Positions 27,592-37,494 of a stretch of DNA of 64,000 nucleotides are shown here, piece after piece; the stretch's first letter is position 1; each line of letters begins with the position of its first letter. Origin of the DNA: Fischerella sp. PCC 9605 (GTDB lineage: Bacteria; Cyanobacteriota; Cyanobacteriia; Cyanobacteriales; Nostocaceae); NCBI RefSeq assembly GCF_000517105.1, contig NZ_ALVT01000034.1:336610-400609 (forward strand), read 5' to 3'. The position numbers were made by a program, and so were the translations under genes. A model generated the notes under the pieces. It was given only the letters and a program-made list of their open reading frames with translations, did no database searches and was not told the origin of the DNA.

Positions 27592-27905
27592 AAAACCTCA
27601 CATTGTTTGGCTAACGTGACTAACTCAGTCACACTCTCTAATGTGAGCTTAGTACGTAAATACTGTTTTGGGAGAGCTAATTGGGTTGCTGATAAAGGAA
27701 TGCGTAAGCGCATATGACCTCGATAGGCTACTACCGCATGACCCTCACCACTTGGCGGGGTTGATATGGATATCACTGCAAACCTTCGCCCAAATAGTGG
27801 GTGCATCACATCAGTTACTTCTATGTCAGTTAAGTTTGCTGATGGGTTCTTGAGATGGGCATTAAGTAATGGTTTCGTTGGAAGATGGCAAGTCCTTTCT
27901 TTCAC
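27534..27905 (-). CDS. DUF5372-like transposon accessory protein
   Basis: A 123-codon frame whose central part (VTDVMHPLFGRRFAVISI, AVVAYRGHMRLRIPLSATQL) reads like the short DUF5372-type proteins encoded ahead of large serine recombinases. Its last about 20 codons run over the start of the 49-residue ORF, which suggests that its natural stop was lost by a frameshift near 27600. Function unknown; carried by the same dying transposon. Confidence 0.5.
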   Translation of the reverse strand: MKERTCHLPTKPLLNAHLKNPSANLTDIEVTDVMHPLFGRRFAVISISTPPSGEGHAVVAYRGHMRLRIPLSATQLALPKQYLRTKLTLESVTELVTLAKQCEVLCQSHPVRSGNASPQHSKK

Positions 27906-28319
27906 TCTAGCTACTGGGATTTGGACTGGAGGGAGTTCGTATCAATAAATAACAGGGAGTGGGGGAGTGGGAGAGGGGGAGATGGGGGAAGTAAGTAGTA
28001 AACAATCAATTACTAACCACTAACCACTAACCACTAACCACTAACCACTAACCAATACATTAAGAATCTTCACAATTTTGATAACGCGATCGCTTTTCTA
28101 TAGGAGAATAAAAAATACTATCAAAAAATAACTTTGGTAAATTTTTTAAGCAACAAAACGCGTAAAAACCCTGGCATTCGCAGTTGATGCATTCAGTTCT
28201 TTAAATATTGATAAGTTAGTCTTTAGAAATGAGCAAATGATTGCTCTTAATATCTTTTTCTGAGATTAACTTAGAAAATTGCGTGTCTGGTGAAGCGCAA
28301 TAAAATCGGAGGGATAAAT
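27906..28319. other. Intergenic with purine-rich and tandem repeats
   Basis: Contains a GGGGGAGTGGGAGAGGGGGA tract, the (ACTAACC)6 array and an AT-rich stretch that should hold the promoter of the small membrane protein at 28320. No gene is seen. Confidence 0.5.
28012..28053. repeat. Heptanucleotide tandem repeat (ACTAACC)6
   Basis: Six exact head-to-tail copies. Short tandem repeats of 7 bases are a hallmark of Nostocales genomes and change copy number by slippage. Confidence 0.95.
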
Positions 28320-28460
28320 ATGGCAATCCGCAATAATAATTCCGACACTAATTTGTGGCAAAAAATACAACAAGATTCCGTTAGTTGGGGAGCTTTAATA
28401 CTTTGGGTTAGTGGGTTGTTAGTGATGTTAGCTTTGGTTACAATGTTTGCTTACGCTTAA
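28320..28460 (+). CDS. 46-residue single-pass membrane protein
   Basis: A short gene with a strong GGAGGG ribosome binding site 6-8 bases before ATG. Its polar N-terminal half (NNNSDTNLWQKIQQDSVSWG) leads into one hydrophobic helix (ALILWVSGLLVMLALVTMFA). The size and shape resemble small accessory subunits of membrane complexes, but there is no recognisable motif such as the ExNxR of high-light-inducible proteins. Too short for routine gene finders. The ribosome binding site and clean composition support it. Confidence 0.6.
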   Translation: MAIRNNNSDTNLWQKIQQDSVSWGALILWVSGLLVMLALVTMFAYA

Positions 28461-28663
28461 CTTTAGAAAGGTTCAAGTTTCTGTTCTTTTGTGTGATGAA
28501 CCTAAAATAGGGCGTCGCCGTCTTTAAAAACATAAACTAGAGATATGTGAACAGATAACAGCTTAAAACTTACGTAAGACTGTGAATTAACTCTCGGTCG
28601 GTAATGGGTATTAGGGACTGAGGACTGGAAGGGACAGGGGAAGAACTATAACAAGGCTCTTTC

Positions 28664-28712
28664 CCAATCACCAATCACCAATCACCAATCACCAATCACC
28701 AATCACCAATCA
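28664..28712. repeat. Heptanucleotide tandem repeat (CCAATCA)7
   Basis: Seven exact copies plus a partial eighth, again 7-base units, in the region before the SLH-like gene. Confidence 0.95.
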
Positions 28713-28783
28713 CCAATTCCATCTGTGGTCGATTTCTAAAACCTGATTTTTGTCATAGCTTTAATTCACATCAGGCATAACTT

Positions 28784-29098
28784 ATGAACATCAAAATTTT
28801 AGCCACAGTCTTAGTATTAGCTACCAGTAGCTTAGCTGTTTCTGTAAAAGCGCAAGAACCTGATACTGAAGTACCAGCAAAGTCATCAAATCAAGTTCTC
28901 AATGCCTGTGTTCAAAACCAAGCAGAGACTTTGCCAAACCCCTTTAGCGACGTGCCATCCAATCACTGGGCTTTTAAAGCAGTAATGACAATGCATTATT
29001 GCGGGGCATTTCGCCAAGCTACTCCACCTGCTTTATTTCAACAGTTGCAACCAAGTGAAAACCAACAGCAACCTCTGCCGAGACAACAATCTCAATAA
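28784..29098 (+). CDS. Secreted protein with a partial S-layer-homology-like motif
   Basis: A 104-residue exported protein. The signal peptide is residues 1-23 (cleavage near VKA-QE). Residues about 53-80 (FSDVPSNHWAFKAVMTMHYCG) match the first half of an SLH repeat, the module that binds pyruvylated cell-wall polymer, but only half of one repeat is present. The tail is Gln/Pro-rich. A single half repeat is probably not enough for firm wall binding. Such small proteins are common and uncharacterised in cyanobacteria. Confidence 0.65.
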   Translation: MNIKILATVLVLATSSLAVSVKAQEPDTEVPAKSSNQVLNACVQNQAETLPNPFSDVPSNHWAFKAVMTMHYCGAFRQATPPALFQQLQPSENQQQPLPRQQSQ

Positions 29099-29165
29099 AC
29101 AGTGCTTAATAGTTACTAGGTGATGGGTATTAGTTAGTCGGCGAGAATAAATCAAAAAGTCCTTA

Positions 29166-29462
29166 TTGGAGCGAGTTCACCGTGATGTAACTGGGATTAC
29201 CGAGCATCATCGTGATTTGTTTAGCGCATTTTTGAGTAGATACGTTAATCAGGATAAGTTGTCATTGCAGGACGCTTTTAATGAGTATCCAGGGGCGGAA
29301 CCGCTCTTATTGGAGGCATGGCGACGTCATTTAACTCGCAAGCAAGTAGGCGCGTCTGAAAGCAGGATGTCTGATTCACCCGATAAGCGAGTCTCCAATC
29401 AGCCAATAACCTCTAGTCAGATAGCCAATAAGGGCGAAAAGCTAGACGGGGATGTGGCGTGA
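29166..29462 (+). CDS. Uncertain ORF ending at an IS605-like hairpin
   Basis: A 98-codon frame opening with TTG. The first about 60 residues (HHRDLFSAFLSRYVNQDKL...AEPLLLEAWRRHL) look protein-like and helical; the rest is low quality. It ends exactly where a hairpin like those at the right end of IS200/IS605 elements begins. It may be a remnant rather than a working gene. No family is recognised. Confidence 0.3.
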   Translation: MERVHRDVTGITEHHRDLFSAFLSRYVNQDKLSLQDAFNEYPGAEPLLLEAWRRHLTRKQVGASESRMSDSPDKRVSNQPITSSQIANKGEKLDGDVA

Positions 29463-29493
29463 ATCCCCGCACCTTCACGTCGGGGAGGGTTCA
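29459..29493 (+). other. IS200/IS605-type right-end-like hairpin
   Basis: CCCCG and CGGGG arms around CACCTTCACGT, preceded by GCGTGAAT and followed by AGGGTTCAA. This reads like the conserved end hairpin that closes many cyanobacterial IS200/IS605 (tnpB) elements, where it also forms part of the omega RNA. No tnpB or tnpA frame remains beside it. Confidence 0.4.
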
Positions 29494-29557
29494 ATACAAA
29501 CCTTTCATTAATTACGCCGTCCTACTTTGAGGTTGTCACAAACAAGTTTGACTTTTT

Positions 29558-29986
29558 TTATTCAGATAAATAATAACCCGTTGTCTTTTTAATGTGGTTC
29601 ACAACTTTCTCATAGGACTCTGGGTTACTTACTGGGTTGATAATGATGGGAATAATGCCGTCTGGCAACCAAAAAGTTATCCTGCCATTCGGCGGTTCAA
29701 AACAAAAGGAACTGATGCAGTTGAGATTAATTACGTATTCATTTCTCTCGTAATATATTTTTACCCAGTAGTTATTTTCTAATCCAGCTTCCGTAACATT
29801 TTCTATATACTCCAGAATTTTTTGGTAGTCTTGTTGGTTACTTTGAGGATTAACGATAATTGGGATGGCACAATCGGGTAACCAAAACGTTACCCTACCG
29901 TTCTGCTCATAACAAAAGGCACTTACACGCTCAAAATTCACAACATATTCTCTCCTCTCGTAACTGATTTTCACCCAGTACGACAC
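29558..29986 (-). CDS. Protein of two tandem about 65-residue repeats, unknown function
   Basis: A 142-residue protein made of an internal duplication. YWVKISYERREYVVNFE / YWVKIYYERNEYVINLN, then GRVTFWLPDCAIPIIVNPQS / GRITFWLPDGIIPIIINPVS, then a YxK-I/V helix. The repeats are about 60% alike, so the duplication is old and both units are under constraint. The strand pattern suggests a small beta-sheet domain. No known family. Monocistronic. Confidence 0.65.
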   Translation of the reverse strand: MSYWVKISYERREYVVNFERVSAFCYEQNGRVTFWLPDCAIPIIVNPQSNQQDYQKILEYIENVTEAGLENNYWVKIYYERNEYVINLNCISSFCFEPPNGRITFWLPDGIIPIIINPVSNPESYEKVVNHIKKTTGYYLSE

Positions 29987-30118
29987 AAAATATCCTCACG
30001 TCCCATATTTATCAGGAGCATATTACTGTACAGCACTCTCTTAGGAGAGTATAGTGCTTTAACTACCTGAACGTTTTGCGTGATTTCTCTAGAATATGGC
30101 GATCGCATGTGAAAAAAT

Positions 30119-31768
<1,650 letters not shown>

Positions 31769-31826
31769 TTAGTAACTTCTCCGAATACACCCCGTCATTC
31801 TGACACAGTAATTGTTGTGAATCTTA

Positions 31827-33608
31827 ATGAATTTTGGCGTGAAAACACTTTTAGGAATTTTAATATTATTAGGTTTTCTAGTCGCTTCCTCCGTAGTAGT
31901 TGTGGCACAAGAACAATCTCTCAAGGTTGTTTATCCCCCTCCAAATCACCAAACCACGGCCGATCAAATTTTTTTCATCGGCACAGCCCCACCAACCGGA
32001 CAGGTTTTAATCAATGGTAAGCTAATTACCCGCAGTAAGTCTGGTCATTTTGCCCCTAGTATACCTTTGCAGTTGGGAGAAAATAATTTTACTGTCAACT
32101 ACCAAAATCAAGCAGTTCAAATTCAGGTGAAAAGGCTTGCCACCGAACCTGAACTACCGCAGGGATTAGCCTTTGCCAAAGATTCCCTGACTCCAACAGT
32201 TGATATTGCCAGACTCCCAGGAGAACTGATTTGTTTTAGTGCGATCGCCCCTCCCTACGCCAGTGTATCTGTGAAGTTGGGCAATCAAACAATTCCCCTT
32301 TCGCCCCAACCCCAGCAAGCACAACTGCCAGGTAACTTGGCAGCGCTGACAGGACGAAATCAACCTACTGCTCATCATAGTGCTAGCAAGTACGAGGGTT
32401 GCACTACTGCGGACGATACTAAAGAAGTGGATTTGGGTAAACCTCAGTTTCAACTTACGCTCAATGACAAGACAATTACTCAAGAAGGACAGGGAAAAAT
32501 CACCATCCTCTCACCTGCAAAACTGCAAGTTGTGGAAGTAACAGCCAACGCTGGTGTTGCCCGCACTGGCCCCAGCACAGATTATTCTCGACTGACGCCC
32601 CTACCCAAAGGTACGCGCGCAGCAGTCACAGCTAGGGAAGGAGAATGGTTGCGCTTGGACTACGGCGGTTGGATTAATAGTAAAGAAACAACTATTATAC
32701 CAGGGGCAATTCCCCCACGCTCCATCATTCGCAGTGTTGGTTATCGCCCACTTCCGAACGCGATAGAGATGGTTTTTCCTCTGCAAGTTCCTGTTCCGGT
32801 GAGTGTAAAACAAAGCAATAGCACTTTCACTGTCACTCTCTACAATACCACCGCCCAAACAGATATTATTCGTTTGGATGATAACCCCTTGATTTCTCGC
32901 CTAGATTGGCAGCAGGTGACACCAGAGCAAGTGCAATACAGCTTTAACCTCAAAAAAGACCAACAGTGGGGATATCATCTGAAATACAACGGTACAAGCT
33001 TGGTTTTGAGTTTGCGTAAACCACCCGTACTTCCGCGTAGCAAACAAAAACCGTTAACTGACATCAAAATCCTTCTCGATCCAGGACATGGCGGTAAAGA
33101 ATCTGGTGCTAGAGGCCCGACTGGATATTTAGAAAAAGATGTCAACTTGAAAGTATCTAAATTAGTGCGGGACGAGTTGAACAAGCGAGGCGCGACAGTA
33201 GTGATGACGCGGGAAGACGATAAAGAAGTATCGCTTCCCGAACGCCAAGCAATCATTGATCGAGAACAACCCGCCATTGCTATTTCCATCCATTACAACT
33301 CCCTCCCCGATGATGGTGATGCTGAAAATACCAAAGGGGTGGGAACGTTTTGGTATCATCCCCAAGCGCACAGCCTAGCTGTATTTATGCATAACTCTTT
33401 GGTGAAAAAGCTCAAACGACCTTCTTATGGGGTGTTTTGGAATAACCTGGCACTGACACGTCCGGCGAGTGCGCCATCAGTACTGCTGGAGTTGGGTTTT
33501 ATGATTAACCCAGATGAATTTGAGTGGGTGACGAATGAGAAAGAACAGAAGAAATTAGCAAGGGCGATCGCAGACGGAATTGTAGAGTGGTTCAAGAAGG
33601 TTCAATAA
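31827..33608 (+). CDS. N-acetylmuramoyl-L-alanine amidase (Amidase_3) with SH3-type domain
   Basis: A 593-residue exported cell-wall hydrolase that cuts between MurNAc and the stem peptide. The signal anchor covers residues about 5-28. A beta-rich N-terminal region follows to about 230, then an SH3-like segment (about 236-290; ANAGVARTGPSTDYSRLTPL), an AMIN-like stretch to about 410, and the Amidase_3 domain from about 415. The zinc ligands are all visible: His421 (DPGHGG), Glu436 (LEKD), His489 (SIHYNS), with catalytic Glu555 (LLELGFM). In filamentous cyanobacteria AmiC-type amidases drill the septal nanopores joining cells; this protein may be of that group, which is inference. Confidence 0.92.
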   Translation: MNFGVKTLLGILILLGFLVASSVVVVAQEQSLKVVYPPPNHQTTADQIFFIGTAPPTGQVLINGKLITRSKSGHFAPSIPLQLGENNFTVNYQNQAVQIQVKRLATEPELPQGLAFAKDSLTPTVDIARLPGELICFSAIAPPYASVSVKLGNQTIPLSPQPQQAQLPGNLAALTGRNQPTAHHSASKYEGCTTADDTKEVDLGKPQFQLTLNDKTITQEGQGKITILSPAKLQVVEVTANAGVARTGPSTDYSRLTPLPKGTRAAVTAREGEWLRLDYGGWINSKETTIIPGAIPPRSIIRSVGYRPLPNAIEMVFPLQVPVPVSVKQSNSTFTVTLYNTTAQTDIIRLDDNPLISRLDWQQVTPEQVQYSFNLKKDQQWGYHLKYNGTSLVLSLRKPPVLPRSKQKPLTDIKILLDPGHGGKESGARGPTGYLEKDVNLKVSKLVRDELNKRGATVVMTREDDKEVSLPERQAIIDREQPAIAISIHYNSLPDDGDAENTKGVGTFWYHPQAHSLAVFMHNSLVKKLKRPSYGVFWNNLALTRPASAPSVLLELGFMINPDEFEWVTNEKEQKKLARAIADGIVEWFKKVQ

Positions 33609-33887
33609 ATCATCTTTTCTATCTTGAAAATAGGGGAAAGGGGAAAGGTTAAGGGGGAAAGGAGAGATTTATTTTCATCCGTTTGGTGTGTGATGAAATC
33701 GCATGGGCGTCTGACTTGAAAGTAACCTCACCCCGTCCTACCACCGGACACCCCTGGGGGGTGAGGTTTTTTCATCGCGACTGCCATCAAAGCAAATTTA
33801 GACTCTGGAATTGAAATTAGCGATCGCCTGATTCATTCAGTACATCATTTGCTACACAACCCGCGCAAAGTATTTAAAACGACACTA
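33609..33887. other. Intergenic with G-rich repeat and GGTGAGG palindrome
   Basis: A GGGGAAAGGGG tract and a CCTCACCCC...GGGGTGAGG inverted pair (about 33727-33765) followed by TTTTTT. The pair could terminate the amidase transcript. No gene is seen. Confidence 0.45.
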
Positions 33888-34172
33888 TTAACAGCCAATA
33901 TTCGCGCCTAAAGCACGCCAAGTGTTAATACCGACAATCCCATCCACAACTAGATTATGCTTGCTTTGAAAGTCTTTGACTGCTTGTTGAGTTTGAGAAC
34001 CAAAATTAGCATCAAAAGCTATGTTGTATCCATAACGGAGAATCAAAATCTGTTGTAGAAATCTTACTCCTTCACTTACTTGACCTATAGCTAGAGTCGG
34101 TAGATTCTGTAAAAGTCTCGTTTCAGTGGGAGCAGCAGCAGCGTCACCTCTAGCTTCAATTTGTTGTGGCAT
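33888..34172 (-). CDS. Small peptidoglycan-binding (PG_binding_1) protein
   Basis: A 94-residue protein. It is almost only one PG_binding_1 domain (residues about 30-90): LAIGQVSEGVRFLQQILI, FDANFGSQTQQAVKDFQ and VDGIVGINTWRALG. No signal peptide is seen, which is odd for a wall-binding domain. The start at 34172 is preferred over 34211 since GAGGTG precedes it. It lies just downstream of the injection-system cargo genes, in the same direction, but 500 bases away. It might be an unrelated gene or a wall-targeting accessory exported by the injection system; the latter is speculation. Confidence 0.8.
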   Translation of the reverse strand: MPQQIEARGDAAAAPTETRLLQNLPTLAIGQVSEGVRFLQQILILRYGYNIAFDANFGSQTQQAVKDFQSKHNLVVDGIVGINTWRALGANIGC

Positions 34173-34211
34173 AGTCTGCACCTCTATGACTTTGTTTGAA
34201 AGTAAGAACAT

Positions 34212-34675
34212 TCAGTTTGTAACCTAGTTACAACTGTAGTTTTGATGCTAAATAAAATTATTTTCTCCCCTTACAATCTGGATAATAGAGTCTGGTATTG
34301 AAAACTTAACATCGGATTTTAATTGTTGAGCAAAAATTGTGTACCCATGTAGATTATTGGTGAGTACACCGCGATCGCCAATTATGTTGAATCTACTAGT
34401 TTGCCATAAAGATTTTGACAGGTTAATGGGCAATACAGTTGGTGCTAGTACTCTTAGTGTCTTAGTGTCTTGGTGGTTTCAAGATGATCTTTTTCACCAC
34501 AAAGACACCAAGACACCAAGACAAACCTATCAAAATCAATTTGGTTGAGTACTACAAGTATAGATGTGCGATCGCCTGCGTCAGCTAGGGCTTAATCAGT
34601 TGAAGGGAGATATAGAAGTAAAACATCGTACTTATCAAACATTACAAAATGTCAGCGATCAAATTACAACATTTA
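34212..34675. other. Intergenic between the PG-binding gene and the cargo genes
   Basis: No ORF of quality. It contains the inverted repeat at 34452-34525 and two HIP1-like sites. The promoter of the PG-binding gene should lie near 34200-34300. Confidence 0.4.
34452..34525. repeat. Imperfect inverted repeat AGTGTCTTGGTG / CACCAAGACACC
   Basis: The arms (34453-34479 and 34493-34524) also contain short direct repeats of AGTGTCTT and ACACCAAG. They form a long hairpin. It may act as a terminator for the minus-strand operon ending at 34676. Confidence 0.6.
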
Positions 34676-36307
34676 TTAAAAAGGAACAGTTACGCCGAGC
34701 GAGAACGTGTGAATTTGGCGTGCTTCAGATGTAAGCGGTTGTGTCAACCGATAACCTGCTTCAATGCTCAGGGGGAAGACACCGGGATTGTTGGGGATCA
34801 AGAACTCAACGCCACCACCGAGCTGCAAGACATAACTCCCGTAAATGTCGGTCGTTTCGTCTGGTCTTGGTTCGCGAAGTAAAAAACGCCCTGCACCAAA
34901 CCCTGTTTCAATGCGCCCGAACAGACCGCCGAATCGCTCCGCCCCAAGGCTACCTCCTAAGGTCGTTCGACCCTGAACCCCAATCATCGCACTGGCGAAT
35001 TCGTATGGCTTTGTCCTTGACTGTGGTGACTTTAAATTCACGACCTCAGCTATTGTCCCAGCATAATTCCAATCACCTCCGGCGGTCAAGCGGAAGTGTC
35101 CCGCCGCAAGCTCTGCAAGGATACGGCGATATGTCAAGAACGCCATAAAAGTTTGGTCATTGAACGCATACTGAAATGACAACTGGTTGCGCCCCTTTCC
35201 CATGCAGTAGGCTGACGCCATTTCCGCACGGTAGTGCGTGTCGTCTCCGGGAATACCGCAATTGTGTCCAAGCTCGTGCATTAGCGTCTCAGCGAGCCCA
35301 CGCGTGCCTTGATTATACCCGGATTGGCTGTAAGCGATGTTTTGACCATTGATATCACCACGAGCAAGCTCGTCACTCGACGGATTCATCAGTTTCCATA
35401 TTTGCGCCCTATTAAAAATTTGTTGTAATATGTTTGGGGATGCGTTAGGGCATCGGCGTTGAAAGAATTCATGGCACGCCGAAAATTTCTTTGGATTGGT
35501 AGCTACTTCCCGCACCATCTCGATCGCTTCGTCAACCCGTGCGACATCTTTAGCCGGAACGACAGCTAGTGTAAAGGTTCCACCGCCTGGACGATTCCAA
35601 TCTGTTGGCGGTGTTCCTGAGCCGCGTGCCATACGCTGTATAGCAGGTGTGGGTTGGTGGCTCTGTTGCACTACGTGCGTTAATTCGTGCGCCAATAGCC
35701 TCTGTCCTGTGGGCGTTCCTGGCGCATATTGTCCGGTTCCAAAGACGATATTTTGACCGAGCGTATAGGCTCGAGCATCCACTGCATGTGCCGATTCTAC
35801 TGCTTTGGCATCTGTATGTACCCGTACCGAACTGAAGTCATGTCCAAAGCGGGATTCCATGAAGGAACGGGTTTCGGGGTCGAGGGAATAACCGGGAGAG
35901 TAGAGGACTTCGTGCACGATGGGCGGTACTTGAGAAGATTCTTGATTTTGACTTGAAGGGGTAACTGGATTGGCGATCGCCTTCGTCTGAATCGTCTCCT
36001 CTTCTTCCTCAGGTTCAACCTGCCGTTGAATCGCTGGTTCTGGCATCTGCATAACTTCGTCAGCAATGCGATCGGCTTCCTGCTCATATTGATCTCCCGG
36101 TTCGCCGATCTTGAGCTTGGTTTGAATCCCCAGTTCTTCCTTACAACGCGGACAACCTCCACCGCAGGCGCATTGGCGTTGCAGCAGTGGTATCCCTGTC
36201 GAAAGGGGGGAGGGATTGTGCGATCGCAGAGTCGGTGCAGATTTTGCCTTGACGAATTTCTGCTTAGTGGAATTGTTAGTGGGTTGTTTGGTGCCAAGGG
36301 TTCTCAT
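34676..36307 (-). CDS. DUF4157 (eCIS core) protein with second metallopeptidase-like domain; candidate injected cargo
   Basis: A 543-residue protein. Residues 43-100 carry a leader shared with the two neighbours: four cysteines C46, C48, C52, C55 in QCACGGGCPRC, then IQTKLKIGEPGD and ADRIADEVMQMPEP. DUF4157 follows (about 128-215), with H207ELTH211. A new domain starts at about 240 and contains H344ELGH348 plus His358 (HELGHNCGIPGDDTH), a plausible second zinc protease site. The final about 120 residues alternate like beta strands and end in Phe (GVTVPF). DUF4157 proteins are recurrent companions and effectors of contractile injection systems. It closes the operon. Confidence 0.82.
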   Translation of the reverse strand: MRTLGTKQPTNNSTKQKFVKAKSAPTLRSHNPSPLSTGIPLLQRQCACGGGCPRCKEELGIQTKLKIGEPGDQYEQEADRIADEVMQMPEPAIQRQVEPEEEEETIQTKAIANPVTPSSQNQESSQVPPIVHEVLYSPGYSLDPETRSFMESRFGHDFSSVRVHTDAKAVESAHAVDARAYTLGQNIVFGTGQYAPGTPTGQRLLAHELTHVVQQSHQPTPAIQRMARGSGTPPTDWNRPGGGTFTLAVVPAKDVARVDEAIEMVREVATNPKKFSACHEFFQRRCPNASPNILQQIFNRAQIWKLMNPSSDELARGDINGQNIAYSQSGYNQGTRGLAETLMHELGHNCGIPGDDTHYRAEMASAYCMGKGRNQLSFQYAFNDQTFMAFLTYRRILAELAAGHFRLTAGGDWNYAGTIAEVVNLKSPQSRTKPYEFASAMIGVQGRTTLGGSLGAERFGGLFGRIETGFGAGRFLLREPRPDETTDIYGSYVLQLGGGVEFLIPNNPGVFPLSIEAGYRLTQPLTSEARQIHTFSLGVTVPF

Positions 36308-36386
36308 AATTTTAACCTACTGGCGTGACTGGGCTAATTTGGTGCATAAATAAACTATTGTGGGGTAGGCTAGACAGCCCGCCCAG

Positions 36387-36405
36387 AACAGGCAAGATGC
36401 CTGTT
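36387..36405. repeat. AACAGGCA-AGA-TGCCTGTT hairpin
   Basis: A perfect 8-bp stem with an AGA loop, the same build as the hairpin at 18218. It lies in the only sizeable gap (165 bases) inside the cargo block and could reduce transcription into the last gene. Confidence 0.6.
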
Positions 36406-36472
36406 TCACAAGAAAACCATAATGCACTTTTTTAAGGCAGTCACGCCACTACAAATGAGTGATTATTGTGCT

Positions 36473-37474
36473 TTATGGGTTAGAGGAAGGTACTAACTCT
36501 GGACAGAAGTCTGCTTTTGTTCCAACACAATCTCCTTTTTCGATCAAGTATTTTTCTATCTCGGTTTTGTATTGATTTATTAAGCTTTTATGCTTGTTTG
36601 CCAAGCGTTCAAAATCTGCCAATGGCATACCGACCTTTCCAGTAAATCGAGGCACGGGATGCTCTCTCAAGTACTGAAGAATATCTAACACATGGCTCCC
36701 TTCGTGAAATCCTAGGCTCGTTCTACCGGTTTTTATATCCTCGGCTGTTGTTCCTCTTCCATATGCTGAAGGGGCATCAGGAGAAGTATCAGGTCTGTAA
36801 TTTGTTTGAATCCAGACTTCATGCTTGTACTGAAAAGATGCTATCCGACCCCCTTTAGATATCCAAGTGATCTCGTCGGGCAATTTGTATTTTGTTTTAG
36901 CAGCACCTGTTAGTGTTGAGTCTGTTGTATCTGGCTTTATAGTTACGGTTAGAGCGCCAATATTATAAACAAATGGAGGTGAACCTAGGTTAATGCCTAG
37001 GGCAATTTCTAAGCTTGTCTGGTTGGCAAGCAGATTGTTAATATACGCTTTGACCGCTACATCGGCTACGCGATCGCGATACTTAATGAGTTGATTTCTG
37101 GGCAATGCTTTGAGACGAGCAATAATCTCTGCATCGGATAAATCTCTTTCTGTAATTGTGAAGGTATCAAAACGATAATTAGTTTGTCCGATTGTAGAAA
37201 ATGTGTTGAAGAAGTCCCTTCGTTGAATACGGGGTTCTGGTATCTGCATAATTTGGTCGGCAATGCGATCGCTCGGTTGGTCGATTTTGAGTTTGGTTTG
37301 AATCAGAGAAGATTCTTGGCAACGAGGACAACCGCCGCCACAAGCGCAACTGGATTGGCGCTGCAATGCCATACTGGCTGAAGACCTAGGTTGATCGGGC
37401 ATCCGCAGCAGGGGAATAGATTTGGTAGTTTCCCTTTTTCTGTGGGAATCTTGTTTGATTGCAAGCGATCGCAT
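36473..37474 (-). CDS. Candidate cargo protein with shared Cys leader and HEGSH motif, no DUF4157
   Basis: A 333-residue protein. The start repeats the leader of its neighbours: SSCACGGGCPRCQE (residues 41-54), then IQTKLKI and RIADQIMQIPEPRIQRR. About six residues (the YEQEA part) are deleted, and the DUF4157 domain is absent altogether. The remaining about 240 residues are unlike the neighbours and include F256-HEGSH-261, a HExxH-type zinc motif, ahead of VLDILQYLREHP. I infer a separate toxin or enzyme domain riding on the common leader. No family name can be given for the C-terminal part. It sits 20 bases after the preceding gene. Confidence 0.7.
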   Translation of the reverse strand: MRSLAIKQDSHRKRETTKSIPLLRMPDQPRSSASMALQRQSSCACGGGCPRCQESSLIQTKLKIDQPSDRIADQIMQIPEPRIQRRDFFNTFSTIGQTNYRFDTFTITERDLSDAEIIARLKALPRNQLIKYRDRVADVAVKAYINNLLANQTSLEIALGINLGSPPFVYNIGALTVTIKPDTTDSTLTGAAKTKYKLPDEITWISKGGRIASFQYKHEVWIQTNYRPDTSPDAPSAYGRGTTAEDIKTGRTSLGFHEGSHVLDILQYLREHPVPRFTGKVGMPLADFERLANKHKSLINQYKTEIEKYLIEKGDCVGTKADFCPELVPSSNP

Positions 37475-37494
37475 AGTTTGATTACTCTTGAGGT

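Noticed and set aside
28012-28712. Possible CRISPR array
   Set aside because: The repeats are 7-base head-to-tail units without spacers; no cas gene is near.
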